A DNA stretch of 64,000 bases. Source: CALBPI01 sp045110335. Lineage in GTDB: Bacteria > Pseudomonadota > Gammaproteobacteria > Steroidobacterales > Woeseiaceae. This document shows, piece after piece, positions 14,842 through 23,530 of the stretch (the stretch's first letter is position 1; the number at the start of each line of letters is the position of its first letter). The position numbers and the translations under genes are program-made. The notes under the pieces were generated by a model. That model worked only from the letters and a program-made list of their open reading frames with translations, searched no databases and was not told the DNA's origin. The DNA lies in NCBI GenBank assembly GCA_045110335.1, contig JBGCGB010000030.1, positions 62,001-126,000 of the forward strand, read 5' to 3'.

Positions 14842-17151
14842 TTACCAGCCGTCACGAGGAATCGTCAGGGATCGAATGGTTTCCAAATGATGTGCGAACT
14901 CTTTGAAGCGGTGACTCATGTCATGACGGCGCTTGCTAATGCCCGGGTCGCCGGCTTCGACCAAACCCTGGTTTTCGAACAGCTTGTAGGCATTTTGAAA
15001 CAGCAGCTTGCCGATTGAGGCTTCACTACTGATACGCCTTTGTAAATAGGCTTGCTTGCCTAACGCGAGGCTTTGTTCAAGCGATGCTTTGGCATCGAGT
15101 CCTGAACTACTATCCAGGCGGGCAAAGATATTAGCGACAACTTGATAGGCTTCAACGAACGGTAGCAATGTGGCTCGCGAAACCAGTGGCGCGAAGTGCT
15201 TCATTCTGTGCTCCGAATAGTTCTCGTCGGCTTCTATGGCCGTTTGCCAATCGCCATCATAGCGTGACATCTCTTCGTCAAGCTCCCGCTTGAAAGCTTC
15301 TCTGGGTGCATAGAAAAATTCGAACTTGAATAAATCGCGTAGCGCTTCGGCGGCTTCGTAGAATGCATCGAGTTTGGACGGCTTCTTCTTATCCATCGAC
15401 AACAAAGCTAACTCGGCAATCGCCTTGTTTACGAAGTGGTGAATGGTGGTGTTTCGATAGTAACTGGCCACGCTGTGCTGGTCCGGTGCGATCGCATAAA
15501 CGACATCAGGGCCCTCATCAAAACGTGTCACAAGCCCATAGTCTCCCAACACATCGGCCAGTGCATTGAGTTGATCCGGACCATGCTGATCAAAATCGCT
15601 AGCAATACGAATATTCCTGTCGCGCGCCCAGCGTAGATAACGGAGCATCTGTTTGCCAAGCTCGCGACGCGTCAATGCACGCGGCGCGACACCCAGCAGA
15701 ACAGTGGTTGCGAGTGAAGCCAAAGTAATGGGCGTCACTCGGTTCGCCTCAACGCCCACCTGCAAAGCGGTCTTCTTCAGCGCTAGTGTATCCTCGCCGG
15801 TCGGTGGATCCTCGAGGACAACCGGATCGCCGAAATCGATGTAGATTTTCCCCAATGGACGCCGCAGTCCGCGCAGGTAGCCGAGAAACCATCGTAAGGA
15901 CTCGGGCCTTTTTACCGCGCCGGATTGTTCTTTTACATAGTCCTTTACATCTCCAATCAGGTCGTAGTTCAGTGCGACCGGAATGATGTGCAGGTCCTTG
16001 GATTCCGTTGTATGCGCGGCGTCAACGACATATTTCAACAAGCCATATCTCGGTGGCATCAGCTTGCCAACGCGTGAGCGCGTCCCTTCAAAAGCCCAGG
16101 TCAGCGGGAAACGTTTCTCAAGCAGGTAACCGATGTACTGGCGAAGAATAACTTTGTAAAGCAAATCATCCTGAAAGCTGCGGCGAATAAAAATGGCACC
16201 GGAACGTCGCGCCGCATAGCCGAGCCCGGCAAAGGCCATATTGACGCCGCCAAGCACATGCGGCACCGGGAAATCGTTCTCAAATAACATCGAATAGACG
16301 GCGAACCCATCAACATGTGTTTTGTGCGTCCATAGCAAGACCGCAGGTTTGTTGCGTACTACACTGCGCACGCGTTCAAGGCTTTCCTGATCGACGACGA
16401 GTTTGGGCTCGTATCCCATGCCGATCACTTTACGGTTGAAAACCGCCAGTACGTCTTGCCAAAAGGTTCGCGGAATCGCGATCAATTCTTTGAATATCTC
16501 ATCTGCTCGTTTTTCAAGTGTATCAACCGATTCGCCTGTTTGACCGGAAACCTCACGTAGAGCATCCTGAAATCGCTTACTAGCCTTTAAGCTCTGCGCG
16601 ACCCGTCTCGGGACCTTGTAACGGCCACCTCTAAGTTGGCGTTCGGCAATATCGAGTACAAGTCCTGCCTGATCGGCGATAAAAAAAGCCATAGCAGCGG
16701 GTTCGGAGACCTTGCCACCTAGTGCTGCATATTTGGCCTTAAGCTCTGCCATAGTTGCGGAGGCACCCGCCAGGCATTGGGCACGCTGAGGATACCGGTT
16801 AACGATTTTTTCGGCCCGCTTGGCATTGGGCTTACGATCCCGAAAAACCAGATCTCTAAACCGGGGCGCCCGACGCCTTTGATCGTCGCCGTCATGCCAG
16901 ACCACACGTACTGGCACGATAATCGTCTCATCTGGCATCGTCAGATTAGCCATCAGAGCCGTCGCGTCAATCGTTTCCTGCTGCCGTGCAATTGAAAGGA
17001 TGGTTTGAACACCGGGATCACTACCCTCCGTATTGGTCGAACTTATCCATGCGCTGAGTAGTCGTGACTCTACATGGTGCGCGGCATCCAACAGGAACAG
17101 AACAGGTGTGCTCGAGCTGCGCGGCCATGGTTGCTCGGCATCAGGACCCAC
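14842..17151 (-). CDS. plsB: Glycerol-3-phosphate 1-O-acyltransferase
   Basis: A 769-residue membrane-associated acyltransferase with all four family blocks: HKTHVD (276-281, the catalytic HX4D), GAIFIRR (318-324), FEGTRSRVGK (354-363) and IIPVALNYD (389-397). It esterifies sn-glycerol 3-phosphate with acyl-CoA or acyl-ACP, the first step of phospholipid synthesis. Length is near that of E. coli PlsB. The start is GTG 17151, within the end of the upstream HAD-PlsC gene (11-base overlap). No in-frame ATG occurs for the next 66 codons. Coupling to a PlsC-type enzyme puts the first two acylations of glycerol phosphate in one unit. Confidence 0.93.
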   Translation of the reverse strand: MGPDAEQPWPRSSSTPVLFLLDAAHHVESRLLSAWISSTNTEGSDPGVQTILSIARQQETIDATALMANLTMPDETIIVPVRVVWHDGDDQRRRAPRFRDLVFRDRKPNAKRAEKIVNRYPQRAQCLAGASATMAELKAKYAALGGKVSEPAAMAFFIADQAGLVLDIAERQLRGGRYKVPRRVAQSLKASKRFQDALREVSGQTGESVDTLEKRADEIFKELIAIPRTFWQDVLAVFNRKVIGMGYEPKLVVDQESLERVRSVVRNKPAVLLWTHKTHVDGFAVYSMLFENDFPVPHVLGGVNMAFAGLGYAARRSGAIFIRRSFQDDLLYKVILRQYIGYLLEKRFPLTWAFEGTRSRVGKLMPPRYGLLKYVVDAAHTTESKDLHIIPVALNYDLIGDVKDYVKEQSGAVKRPESLRWFLGYLRGLRRPLGKIYIDFGDPVVLEDPPTGEDTLALKKTALQVGVEANRVTPITLASLATTVLLGVAPRALTRRELGKQMLRYLRWARDRNIRIASDFDQHGPDQLNALADVLGDYGLVTRFDEGPDVVYAIAPDQHSVASYYRNTTIHHFVNKAIAELALLSMDKKKPSKLDAFYEAAEALRDLFKFEFFYAPREAFKRELDEEMSRYDGDWQTAIEADENYSEHRMKHFAPLVSRATLLPFVEAYQVVANIFARLDSSSGLDAKASLEQSLALGKQAYLQRRISSEASIGKLLFQNAYKLFENQGLVEAGDPGISKRRHDMSHRFKEFAHHLETIRSLTIPRDGW

Positions 17152-18700
17152 TGGTTGATCCGCTGCTGTTATCCGTCGACGCCGTCACCTTCGTGACCAC
17201 CTTTTTTTTCCGCGTAGTTTTTTTTCGAGTACGCTTTTTCTTAACTTTTTTCACCGGCTTTAATTCATCGGCCTGTCCCAGAGTTTCTAAAAACAACTGG
17301 CGAACTTCGGCAACATGATCATCAATCGTGGTTTTCTTCCAGCGACTCGTGTCGACCGGATCCAATACATCGACTTTCACTGTTGCCGGCCTAAATACAA
17401 AATCGCCTTTCGGCGCCACATCAATCGAGTTATGGATCACGATGGGTATCATAGGCACCCCCGCCTCTATAGCCAGGTGGAAAGCGCCTTTCTTGAATGG
17501 GTTGAGCTTGGGGGTAATGGTGCGAGTGCCTTCGGGTGCCATCACGACAGACTTACCCTCGTCCTGCATGACATCAACCAGCGGTTGCATCGCATTGATG
17601 GCGCTGCGCGCGTTCTTGCGATCGATCAGGACAGTCCCGCCAAGTTGCATCACCTGCCCGATGATCGGCATATTCCGAATTTCCTGCTTGCCTACGCCTG
17701 CTAAGTCCTTGCGGAGCAATTGCAGAATGATGACGACGTCAGCCTTACTCTGATGATTGAAAACGAATACCGCCGGCCGTTGTTTCCAGACATTCTCCTC
17801 ACCCGATATATCCAGATCCAAACCAATCAAAGCCGCCGCAGTCTCTGAGAAGAGTCCATACGAAAAGTTCTGCATACGTCGTTTGGAGCCAGTCAGCGCC
17901 AATATGGGCAACGCCGCGGCAAAGGAAGTCGCGAGACTGCCCGTGGCCGCAATTGAACGTGCCCACTTCATCAAACCAGCACGCCCCCGACTGTCGAACC
18001 GGGCTGACGGCCAGTCCCTTTCCTTGGCGATTTCCGTCAATCGTTTGTTGGCATTCAATGTGACAGGCTTGCCGACCGCTTCGAGCAACTCGATATCGTC
18101 GGTGCTATCGGTATAGAAAAAGCTCTCACCCAGCTCAGCGCCAACCGTATCGGCGACAGACTGAGCGGCGGTCACTTTGCCAGGACCAAAACAGGTTGGA
18201 TGGCGCACTCCGCCGGTAAATTTGCCGTCCACTAGCTCGAGGTCGGTGCAAAAAACATGCTCGATCCCGAGATCACGCGCCGCTGGGTCAACTTGATACT
18301 TTGTCGCTGATGAAACAATGGCGACCGTGTGGCCACGTGCTTGATGTGCTTCGATCAACGCACGCGATTCAGGATAAATCGCCCGCGCAATGTGTTTCTC
18401 ATACATGTATTCAGAGAAATCGATGAAATCCTGTTCCTCTGAATCTCGTAAAAATTGCATTGTGGTTGCCATCATGGCGGAAAAACCGAGATCACCAATA
18501 CCAAACCGAGTCATCGCGGCAGCCATCTCGGTCAGCTCTCCAATGGAAAAATCACCTCGTCTTAATTGCTGTTTAAGATACGCGATTGCGGAAAAACCAC
18601 TAATGATTGTGCCATCAAAATCAAAGAATGCGCATATCTCAGGGCCGGATGGCGCGGCATTGATATCCGAAAGAATCTTTAAAAAACTTTTGCTTTTCAA
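17141..18700 (-). CDS. HAD-IB phosphatase / 1-acylglycerol-3-phosphate acyltransferase fusion
   Basis: 519 residues in two domains. An HAD-superfamily subfamily IB hydrolase occupies about 20-235, with nucleophile motif DFDGT (27-31), the SSATKY motif II, and the closing DDIE acid motif. A PlsC acyltransferase occupies about 300-470, with HQSKAD (316-321) and EGTR (390-393). A very basic tail follows at about 477-505 (KKVKKKRTRKKTTRKKK), then a Ser/Gly end. The PlsC half would make phosphatidic acid from lysophosphatidate, and the HAD half is related to SerB-like phosphatases of unknown substrate here. The tail may bind membrane phospholipid or nucleic acid. It overlaps plsB by 11 bases. Confidence 0.88.
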   Translation of the reverse strand: MKSKSFLKILSDINAAPSGPEICAFFDFDGTIISGFSAIAYLKQQLRRGDFSIGELTEMAAAMTRFGIGDLGFSAMMATTMQFLRDSEEQDFIDFSEYMYEKHIARAIYPESRALIEAHQARGHTVAIVSSATKYQVDPAARDLGIEHVFCTDLELVDGKFTGGVRHPTCFGPGKVTAAQSVADTVGAELGESFFYTDSTDDIELLEAVGKPVTLNANKRLTEIAKERDWPSARFDSRGRAGLMKWARSIAATGSLATSFAAALPILALTGSKRRMQNFSYGLFSETAAALIGLDLDISGEENVWKQRPAVFVFNHQSKADVVIILQLLRKDLAGVGKQEIRNMPIIGQVMQLGGTVLIDRKNARSAINAMQPLVDVMQDEGKSVVMAPEGTRTITPKLNPFKKGAFHLAIEAGVPMIPIVIHNSIDVAPKGDFVFRPATVKVDVLDPVDTSRWKKTTIDDHVAEVRQLFLETLGQADELKPVKKVKKKRTRKKTTRKKKVVTKVTASTDNSSGSTSGS

Positions 18701-18769
18701 TTAATTACCTTCACTTTAAAAACAGCAACCCATAAATTGCCAATGAACGATGAACGACGCAAAGCATTA

Positions 18770-18799
18770 TTGGCACAATGTCACTGAAAAGCATATGCT
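18770..18799 (+). promoter_or_regulatory. Candidate sigma-70 promoter for the two-component pair
   Basis: TTGGCA (18770-18775) and TATGCT (18794-18799) with an 18-base spacer precede the response-regulator gene by about 105 bases. This is the best promoter-like sequence in the 204-base divergent intergenic region, which otherwise shows nothing distinctive. Confidence 0.45.
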
Positions 18800-18904
18800 A
18801 ATTTTAATTTCTAGTGGCTTGTATCAAGGACGTTAAGCGCTTCGCTGGACACCATTCTGAAACCAGTTTTTGCACCACGAAGACCGCGTCCGGAGTTTTA
18901 ACGA

Positions 18905-20428
18905 ATGGCTGCAGCAGTGGCACCAGAAATCCTATTAGTCGAAGACAACCCGGCTGACGTCGAGCTATTGAAAGCGCGACTCAGCGCTGCTCGCGCTTCT
19001 GATCGATTCTTGCTCGATACTGCCAATACGTTAGAGGCAGGTCTGGAGTCTCTCGCTAAGAAGGAATACGATCTCGTTCTGCTTGACTTGATGCTGCCAG
19101 ACAGTGAAGGGCTCGACACCTTCGAACGAATTTTCCAACGCAAGCCCAACACCCCTATTGTCGTTTTCTCCGGTATCGCTCAAGACGCTCTGGCGCGCCA
19201 GCTAGTTGCTCTCGGCGCCCAAGACTTCATCGAAAAGGACAACGTCAGCATCAACGGGCTGAACCAACAATTGTTATTTGCCATGGGCCGCCGGCAGGCC
19301 GCCGATATGGCGAGGCAGCAGGTTCAAGAACGCAGCATTTATTGGTTGGCTGATACCATCGCGCAAGAGTTTAATGTCATTTTGGCGAATCTGATGTCTG
19401 ATCTGAATGGCATCGAAGCCCCATTGAAAGACGCGCCCGATGCGCTCAAGCGCGCGCGGCAAGCATCGCATGGTGCTTTGGCGGGTGCCGACGTGATGCA
19501 CTTGTTGCTCGCACTGGCTCGTCCCGCTTCCGCCGGCGCGAAACAACCTCTGGGTACGCTAGTTGACGATATGTTGCCTTCACTCCGACAGCAGTTCGGC
19601 GAGACTATTGATATCGACATAACCGGTTCTGATGCGAGTTGGGTCAGTGTTTTCGACGATTCCCAGGTACGCACCATTTTGTTCACCATTATCGGCAACG
19701 TAATGAGTCAATTGACGCCGCCTGTTGCGTTGAAACTCAGCTGCAGTAATGGGAAACCGCAATCAGAACGCAACGCCCAAGTCACGATGGAAATGCCGCG
19801 CGGCGAGTTTTCCTCAATTCAGATCAGCGCCACCGGTTCCCAATCGCTCGGCGGCAATGGTAACGGGAATGATCTTGCTAATCAGCCCGGTCAAAAACTG
19901 GTTCAAGGCTTCATAGAAAAATTGGGCGGTGCTTTGTACTCGCGTAGTCATCCAGTGCTCGGTGTCACGCTCGAAATATTGTTACCAAGAGACACTCGCT
20001 CCAGCGATTTTTCGAATCAAATTCAGGAGGCTGCCCGAGTCGACGTTAGGTCCATCAATGTCGTCACTGTCGGTCTCGATGCGACGGGTGGCAGCTCGAT
20101 CGCCTCACAGATTGGAACGCTCGGCTACCATACGGTCATGGAACGAACACTAGATGATGTCGTCAAGAGAGTTTCGGCCGGATTTCGAGTCGACCTTCTG
20201 GTGGTCACCGACAGTGTACTAAGCACGCCCGAGGCCATGGAGAGCCTATCCGTCATTACGGGCTACTCATTCGAGTCGAAACTGCTGGTCGTTTGTAACG
20301 ATAAACCACTGGAGCGCCGCGTCAGAAATCAGCTACCGCTGCCGCATACGCTTTTGGTTGCGCCGGATAGTTTGGCGGAGATAGACGCAGGACTCCGGTC
20401 TGCCCATTTTGCCGAACTGGATAGCTAG
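18905..20428 (+). CDS. Response regulator with degenerate histidine-kinase-like body
   Basis: 507 residues. The N-terminal receiver domain (5-125) is intact: Glu13/Asp14, phospho-acceptor Asp61, Ser89 and Lys111. Residues about 145-340 resemble a HisKA/HATPase module, but the H-box histidine is replaced (AQEFNVIL at 153-160, where kinases have His before FN/DL) and the ATP-binding G boxes are eroded (SLGGNGNG). About 365-500 read like a second, degenerate receiver fold (SINVVTVGLDATGG ... LLVVTDSV ... LLVAPDSLAEID). No DNA-binding domain is visible. It is probably a phosphorylation-sensing scaffold or pseudokinase working with the REC-histidine kinase encoded 9 bases downstream. Confidence 0.75.
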   Translation: MAAAVAPEILLVEDNPADVELLKARLSAARASDRFLLDTANTLEAGLESLAKKEYDLVLLDLMLPDSEGLDTFERIFQRKPNTPIVVFSGIAQDALARQLVALGAQDFIEKDNVSINGLNQQLLFAMGRRQAADMARQQVQERSIYWLADTIAQEFNVILANLMSDLNGIEAPLKDAPDALKRARQASHGALAGADVMHLLLALARPASAGAKQPLGTLVDDMLPSLRQQFGETIDIDITGSDASWVSVFDDSQVRTILFTIIGNVMSQLTPPVALKLSCSNGKPQSERNAQVTMEMPRGEFSSIQISATGSQSLGGNGNGNDLANQPGQKLVQGFIEKLGGALYSRSHPVLGVTLEILLPRDTRSSDFSNQIQEAARVDVRSINVVTVGLDATGGSSIASQIGTLGYHTVMERTLDDVVKRVSAGFRVDLLVVTDSVLSTPEAMESLSVITGYSFESKLLVVCNDKPLERRVRNQLPLPHTLLVAPDSLAEIDAGLRSAHFAELDS

Positions 20429-20437
20429 CCGGACAAA

Positions 20438-21589
20438 ATGCTACGTCAGGTATTGATCATTGACGATGATGAATACGATCGTCTGGCGCTCACTAGAGCC
20501 TTAGGGGCTTTCTCGGAACCTATCGAACTTACCCACGCGACCTCCGGGGCACATGCGTTATCGTTGCTCGAGCAATCCCAATTTGATGCCTTGATTATTG
20601 ACTACCAGCTACATGACATGACGGCTGACGATTTAGTTGGGCATATCGTGCAGTCTGGAGATCGTTCGGTGGCAATGGTCGTCGTGGCAGGCCAAGGCGA
20701 TATTCGGCATGTTACTAAAATCATGCAAAAAGGTGCGCATGACTATCTCATTAAGGATGATCTAACACCCCAACGGATTGAACGCGCTTTAACCACCGCC
20801 TGGCGTACGGTCACTATGGACAATGCGCTAGAACGCCAAAGGCTCGAACTGCTTCGATCAAATGCCGAGCTGGAACAGTATGCCGTTTTGGCCTCGCATG
20901 ACCTTCGTCAACCGCTGCGTAGTATTACCGGATTTTTGGAATTGCTTGAAGAGCGTACAAAGGGTGTTTTGGATGATGAAACGAGCACATACCTAAAGCA
21001 TGCCATTGAGGGTGCCGATCAAATGCGTGGCTACGTTCAGGGGCTGCTCGAGGTTGCCCGTCTCAAGAATAGCCCCGAAGAACTTGGTTTTTTCGACAGC
21101 GGCGCTGTGTTGCAAAGTGTTATCGCTATTCTCAAAGGAACAATAGGCCAACATTCAGCTCGCATACGAATCAGTGGATCACCCGAGCTGATTGGCGAGC
21201 GTCAGCACTTCCTTCAAGTGACTCAAAACCTGGTTAGCAATGCATTGCTGTATGGCAAGCCGGAAACCGCGGTGGACATTGTGATTGAAGCAAACTACCA
21301 AACAACGTTACCACCCCATACGTTGCCCAACCTTGCAGAGAGAACGGGCCTTTGGCGATGGACAGTATCGGATAATGGCCGCGGAATTCCGCCGGAACAA
21401 CGTGCCCGAATATTCAGGATGTTTCAAAAAGTTGAGCCCGCCGAACAGGATCAAGGATCCGGCATAGGGCTTGCGATTTGTCGCAAGCTTATCGCGGCTT
21501 CTGGCGGAAAAATCTGGTTAGATGACGACTTTTCTGATGGTTGCCGATTTCATTTTACGTGGCCCGGCCAATTGATTGAGAACGTCTGA
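20438..21589 (+). CDS. REC-histidine kinase (receiver at N-terminus)
   Basis: 383 residues: a receiver domain (3-120; Asp10/11, Asp55, Lys106), a coiled linker, a HisKA dimerisation domain with H-box ASHDLRQPLR (His154), and a HATPase domain with N-box QNLVSNALLYG, G1 DNGRGIPPEQRARIF and G2 GSGIGLAICRKL. There are no membrane segments, so it is cytoplasmic. The H-box style (SHDLxxPLR) is that of phytochrome-type kinases. With the receiver first, it is likely regulated by phosphotransfer rather than being a classic membrane sensor. It is co-transcribed with the upstream pseudokinase-regulator and runs up to recQ, whose stop codon starts on the very next base (21590). Confidence 0.88.
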   Translation: MLRQVLIIDDDEYDRLALTRALGAFSEPIELTHATSGAHALSLLEQSQFDALIIDYQLHDMTADDLVGHIVQSGDRSVAMVVVAGQGDIRHVTKIMQKGAHDYLIKDDLTPQRIERALTTAWRTVTMDNALERQRLELLRSNAELEQYAVLASHDLRQPLRSITGFLELLEERTKGVLDDETSTYLKHAIEGADQMRGYVQGLLEVARLKNSPEELGFFDSGAVLQSVIAILKGTIGQHSARIRISGSPELIGERQHFLQVTQNLVSNALLYGKPETAVDIVIEANYQTTLPPHTLPNLAERTGLWRWTVSDNGRGIPPEQRARIFRMFQKVEPAEQDQGSGIGLAICRKLIAASGGKIWLDDDFSDGCRFHFTWPGQLIENV

Positions 21590-23437
21590 CTAACGCTCGC
21601 GATCAAACTCGGCGATGACAGCCATCAGTGCATCACCATAATTCATGAGCTTTGCTTCACCGACACCGCTAATGGCGAGAAATTCGGCGTCTTCCGTTGG
21701 GCGCTTTCTCACCATTTGCAACAATGTGGAGTCGTGAAAAACGCGATACGGGGGTATCCCCTCGGTTTTTGCTAGCTCGAGACGGCATTCTCTTAATGCT
21801 TCGAAAAGCTCTTCGTCTTGCGGTGTATCCAGCGACGTTTGTACTGCGCTGACTTTTCGCGCTTGGGCTTTGCCTGCAACATCTTTTCGCGCCTGAAATG
21901 TTTGGTCTCCGCGTAGTAAGGATCGACAAGATTCGCGCAGCAGGAGGCCACCATAGGTCGGATCAATAGCGACTAAATCAGCCGCCACAAGTTGGCGCGC
22001 CAAGGAACGCCATGAGGCCGCCGACAAGGCCTCACCGATTCCGAACACGTTCAACTGATCGTGACCGAATTGTTTTACCCGTGCGACGGATTGACCTCGT
22101 AACACATCGATGATGTGCGCTGCGCCGAATCGCTGACCCGTTCTATAGATCGCCGACAAGAATTGACGCGCGGCTTCACTGGCTTCCCAGACAGGCGGCG
22201 GCAACTCACAGTTATCGCAGTGGCCACAATCGTCATGGTGCTGTTCATCAAAATAACGCAGCAACGGCGCCCTTCGGCAACCGACGGTCTCACCCCAGCC
22301 GAGCAATGTATCCAGTCGACGGCGGTTCGCCCGGACATGTTGATCCGAACCTTGTTCATCATCGATCATTTGCCGAAGCCGGACGACATCCTGCATGCCA
22401 TAGAGCATCCACGCGTCACTTGCTAGCCCATCGCGCCCCGCCCTCCCTGTTTCCTGATAATAGGCCTCCATACTCTTGGGTAAGTCGAGATGAACAACAA
22501 ATCTGACATCCGGCTTGTCGATACCCATGCCAAAGGCAATGGTTGCTACGACCACATTGATCTCTCCTCGCAGGAAGTTCCGCTGGGTACTGCGCCTCAA
22601 ATCATCCGGCAAGCCAGCATGATATGGCGCTGCCGACCAACCTTGATCAATCAACCATTCCGACGTCGCCTCTACTTTTTTTCGAGACAAGCAATACACA
22701 ATGCCCGCTTGGTCTTGCCGACCTTTCAGGAAGGCCGTCAATTGTTGTCGCGGCTGGGTTTTTGGCTGCACGGCATACCGGATGTTCGGTCGATCGAAGT
22801 CGCCAACGATGCGGCTCGGGTCCCGCAACTCAAGCTGTGTGACGATATCGTCCCGCGTATCACGAGTCGCTGTGGCGGTAAGCCCAATGCGAACCGCTGT
22901 CGGGAAAAGTCGTGAGAAGTCTCCCAGTAATCGATAGTCTGGACGAAAATCATGTCCCCACTGAGACACGCAGTGAGCTTCATCGATTGCAATCATCGAA
23001 ACGCCACCCTTTAGCGCTTTTAGTCTTTCGCGCGTTTGGCTCACGGCTAACTGCTCCGGGGCCAGGTAGAGCAGCTTAACCTGCTTGGCGCCTAGTCTGC
23101 GCCAAACATCGTCACGTGCCCTAGGCGCTAGTGAGGAGTTAATAAAGGCTGCAGCAACACCCAACGCAGCCAAGGCATCGACTTGATCTTGCATGAGTGC
23201 AATCAATGGCGAAACCACGATGGTTAGTCCCGGCATCATCAAAGCCGGCAGTTGGTAACAGAGGGACTTCCCAGCCCCGGTTGGCAATATGACCAGCGCA
23301 TCACGTCCCTCAAGCACACTGTCGACAACCGCTTGCTGCAATGGCCGAAACTCATCATAGCCAAACGTTTTCTGAAGAACTGATCTAGCGGAGGCAGTCA
23401 ATGTGGTCTCTCGTTCATGGCATTCCCGGCGGCACAT
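21590..23437 (-). CDS. recQ: ATP-dependent DNA helicase RecQ
   Basis: 615 residues. The SF2 helicase core has Walker A TGAGKS (53-58), DEAH (152-155) and the QETGRAGRDG motif VI. A RecQ-C-terminal zinc region (CGHCDNCELP with an upstream Cys) and winged helix follow, then an HRDC domain at the C-terminus (LFEALRECRLELAKTEGIPPYRVFHD). It unwinds DNA 3' to 5' during recombination and fork repair. ATG 23437 has no SD. TTG 23401 preceded by GAGAG would begin the protein at TASARSVLQKTFGY, closer to the usual N-terminus, so the start is uncertain by 12 codons. Confidence 0.95.
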   Translation of the reverse strand: MCRRECHERETTLTASARSVLQKTFGYDEFRPLQQAVVDSVLEGRDALVILPTGAGKSLCYQLPALMMPGLTIVVSPLIALMQDQVDALAALGVAAAFINSSLAPRARDDVWRRLGAKQVKLLYLAPEQLAVSQTRERLKALKGGVSMIAIDEAHCVSQWGHDFRPDYRLLGDFSRLFPTAVRIGLTATATRDTRDDIVTQLELRDPSRIVGDFDRPNIRYAVQPKTQPRQQLTAFLKGRQDQAGIVYCLSRKKVEATSEWLIDQGWSAAPYHAGLPDDLRRSTQRNFLRGEINVVVATIAFGMGIDKPDVRFVVHLDLPKSMEAYYQETGRAGRDGLASDAWMLYGMQDVVRLRQMIDDEQGSDQHVRANRRRLDTLLGWGETVGCRRAPLLRYFDEQHHDDCGHCDNCELPPPVWEASEAARQFLSAIYRTGQRFGAAHIIDVLRGQSVARVKQFGHDQLNVFGIGEALSAASWRSLARQLVAADLVAIDPTYGGLLLRESCRSLLRGDQTFQARKDVAGKAQARKVSAVQTSLDTPQDEELFEALRECRLELAKTEGIPPYRVFHDSTLLQMVRKRPTEDAEFLAISGVGEAKLMNYGDALMAVIAEFDRER

Positions 23438-23530
23438 TCTAGCGTGTTAGCGGTTGCCATATATGCGAAAAATGGGTCCTTTGTGTCGAGAAATTGTGTA
23501 GAACCGAGAGCTAGTTCGCAGCAGCTATAG

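Noticed and set aside
18770..18785. TGGCAC near the divergent promoter as a sigma-54 -24 element
   Set aside because: The required GC of the -12 element at the correct distance is absent. The sigma-70 reading with TATGCT fits better.
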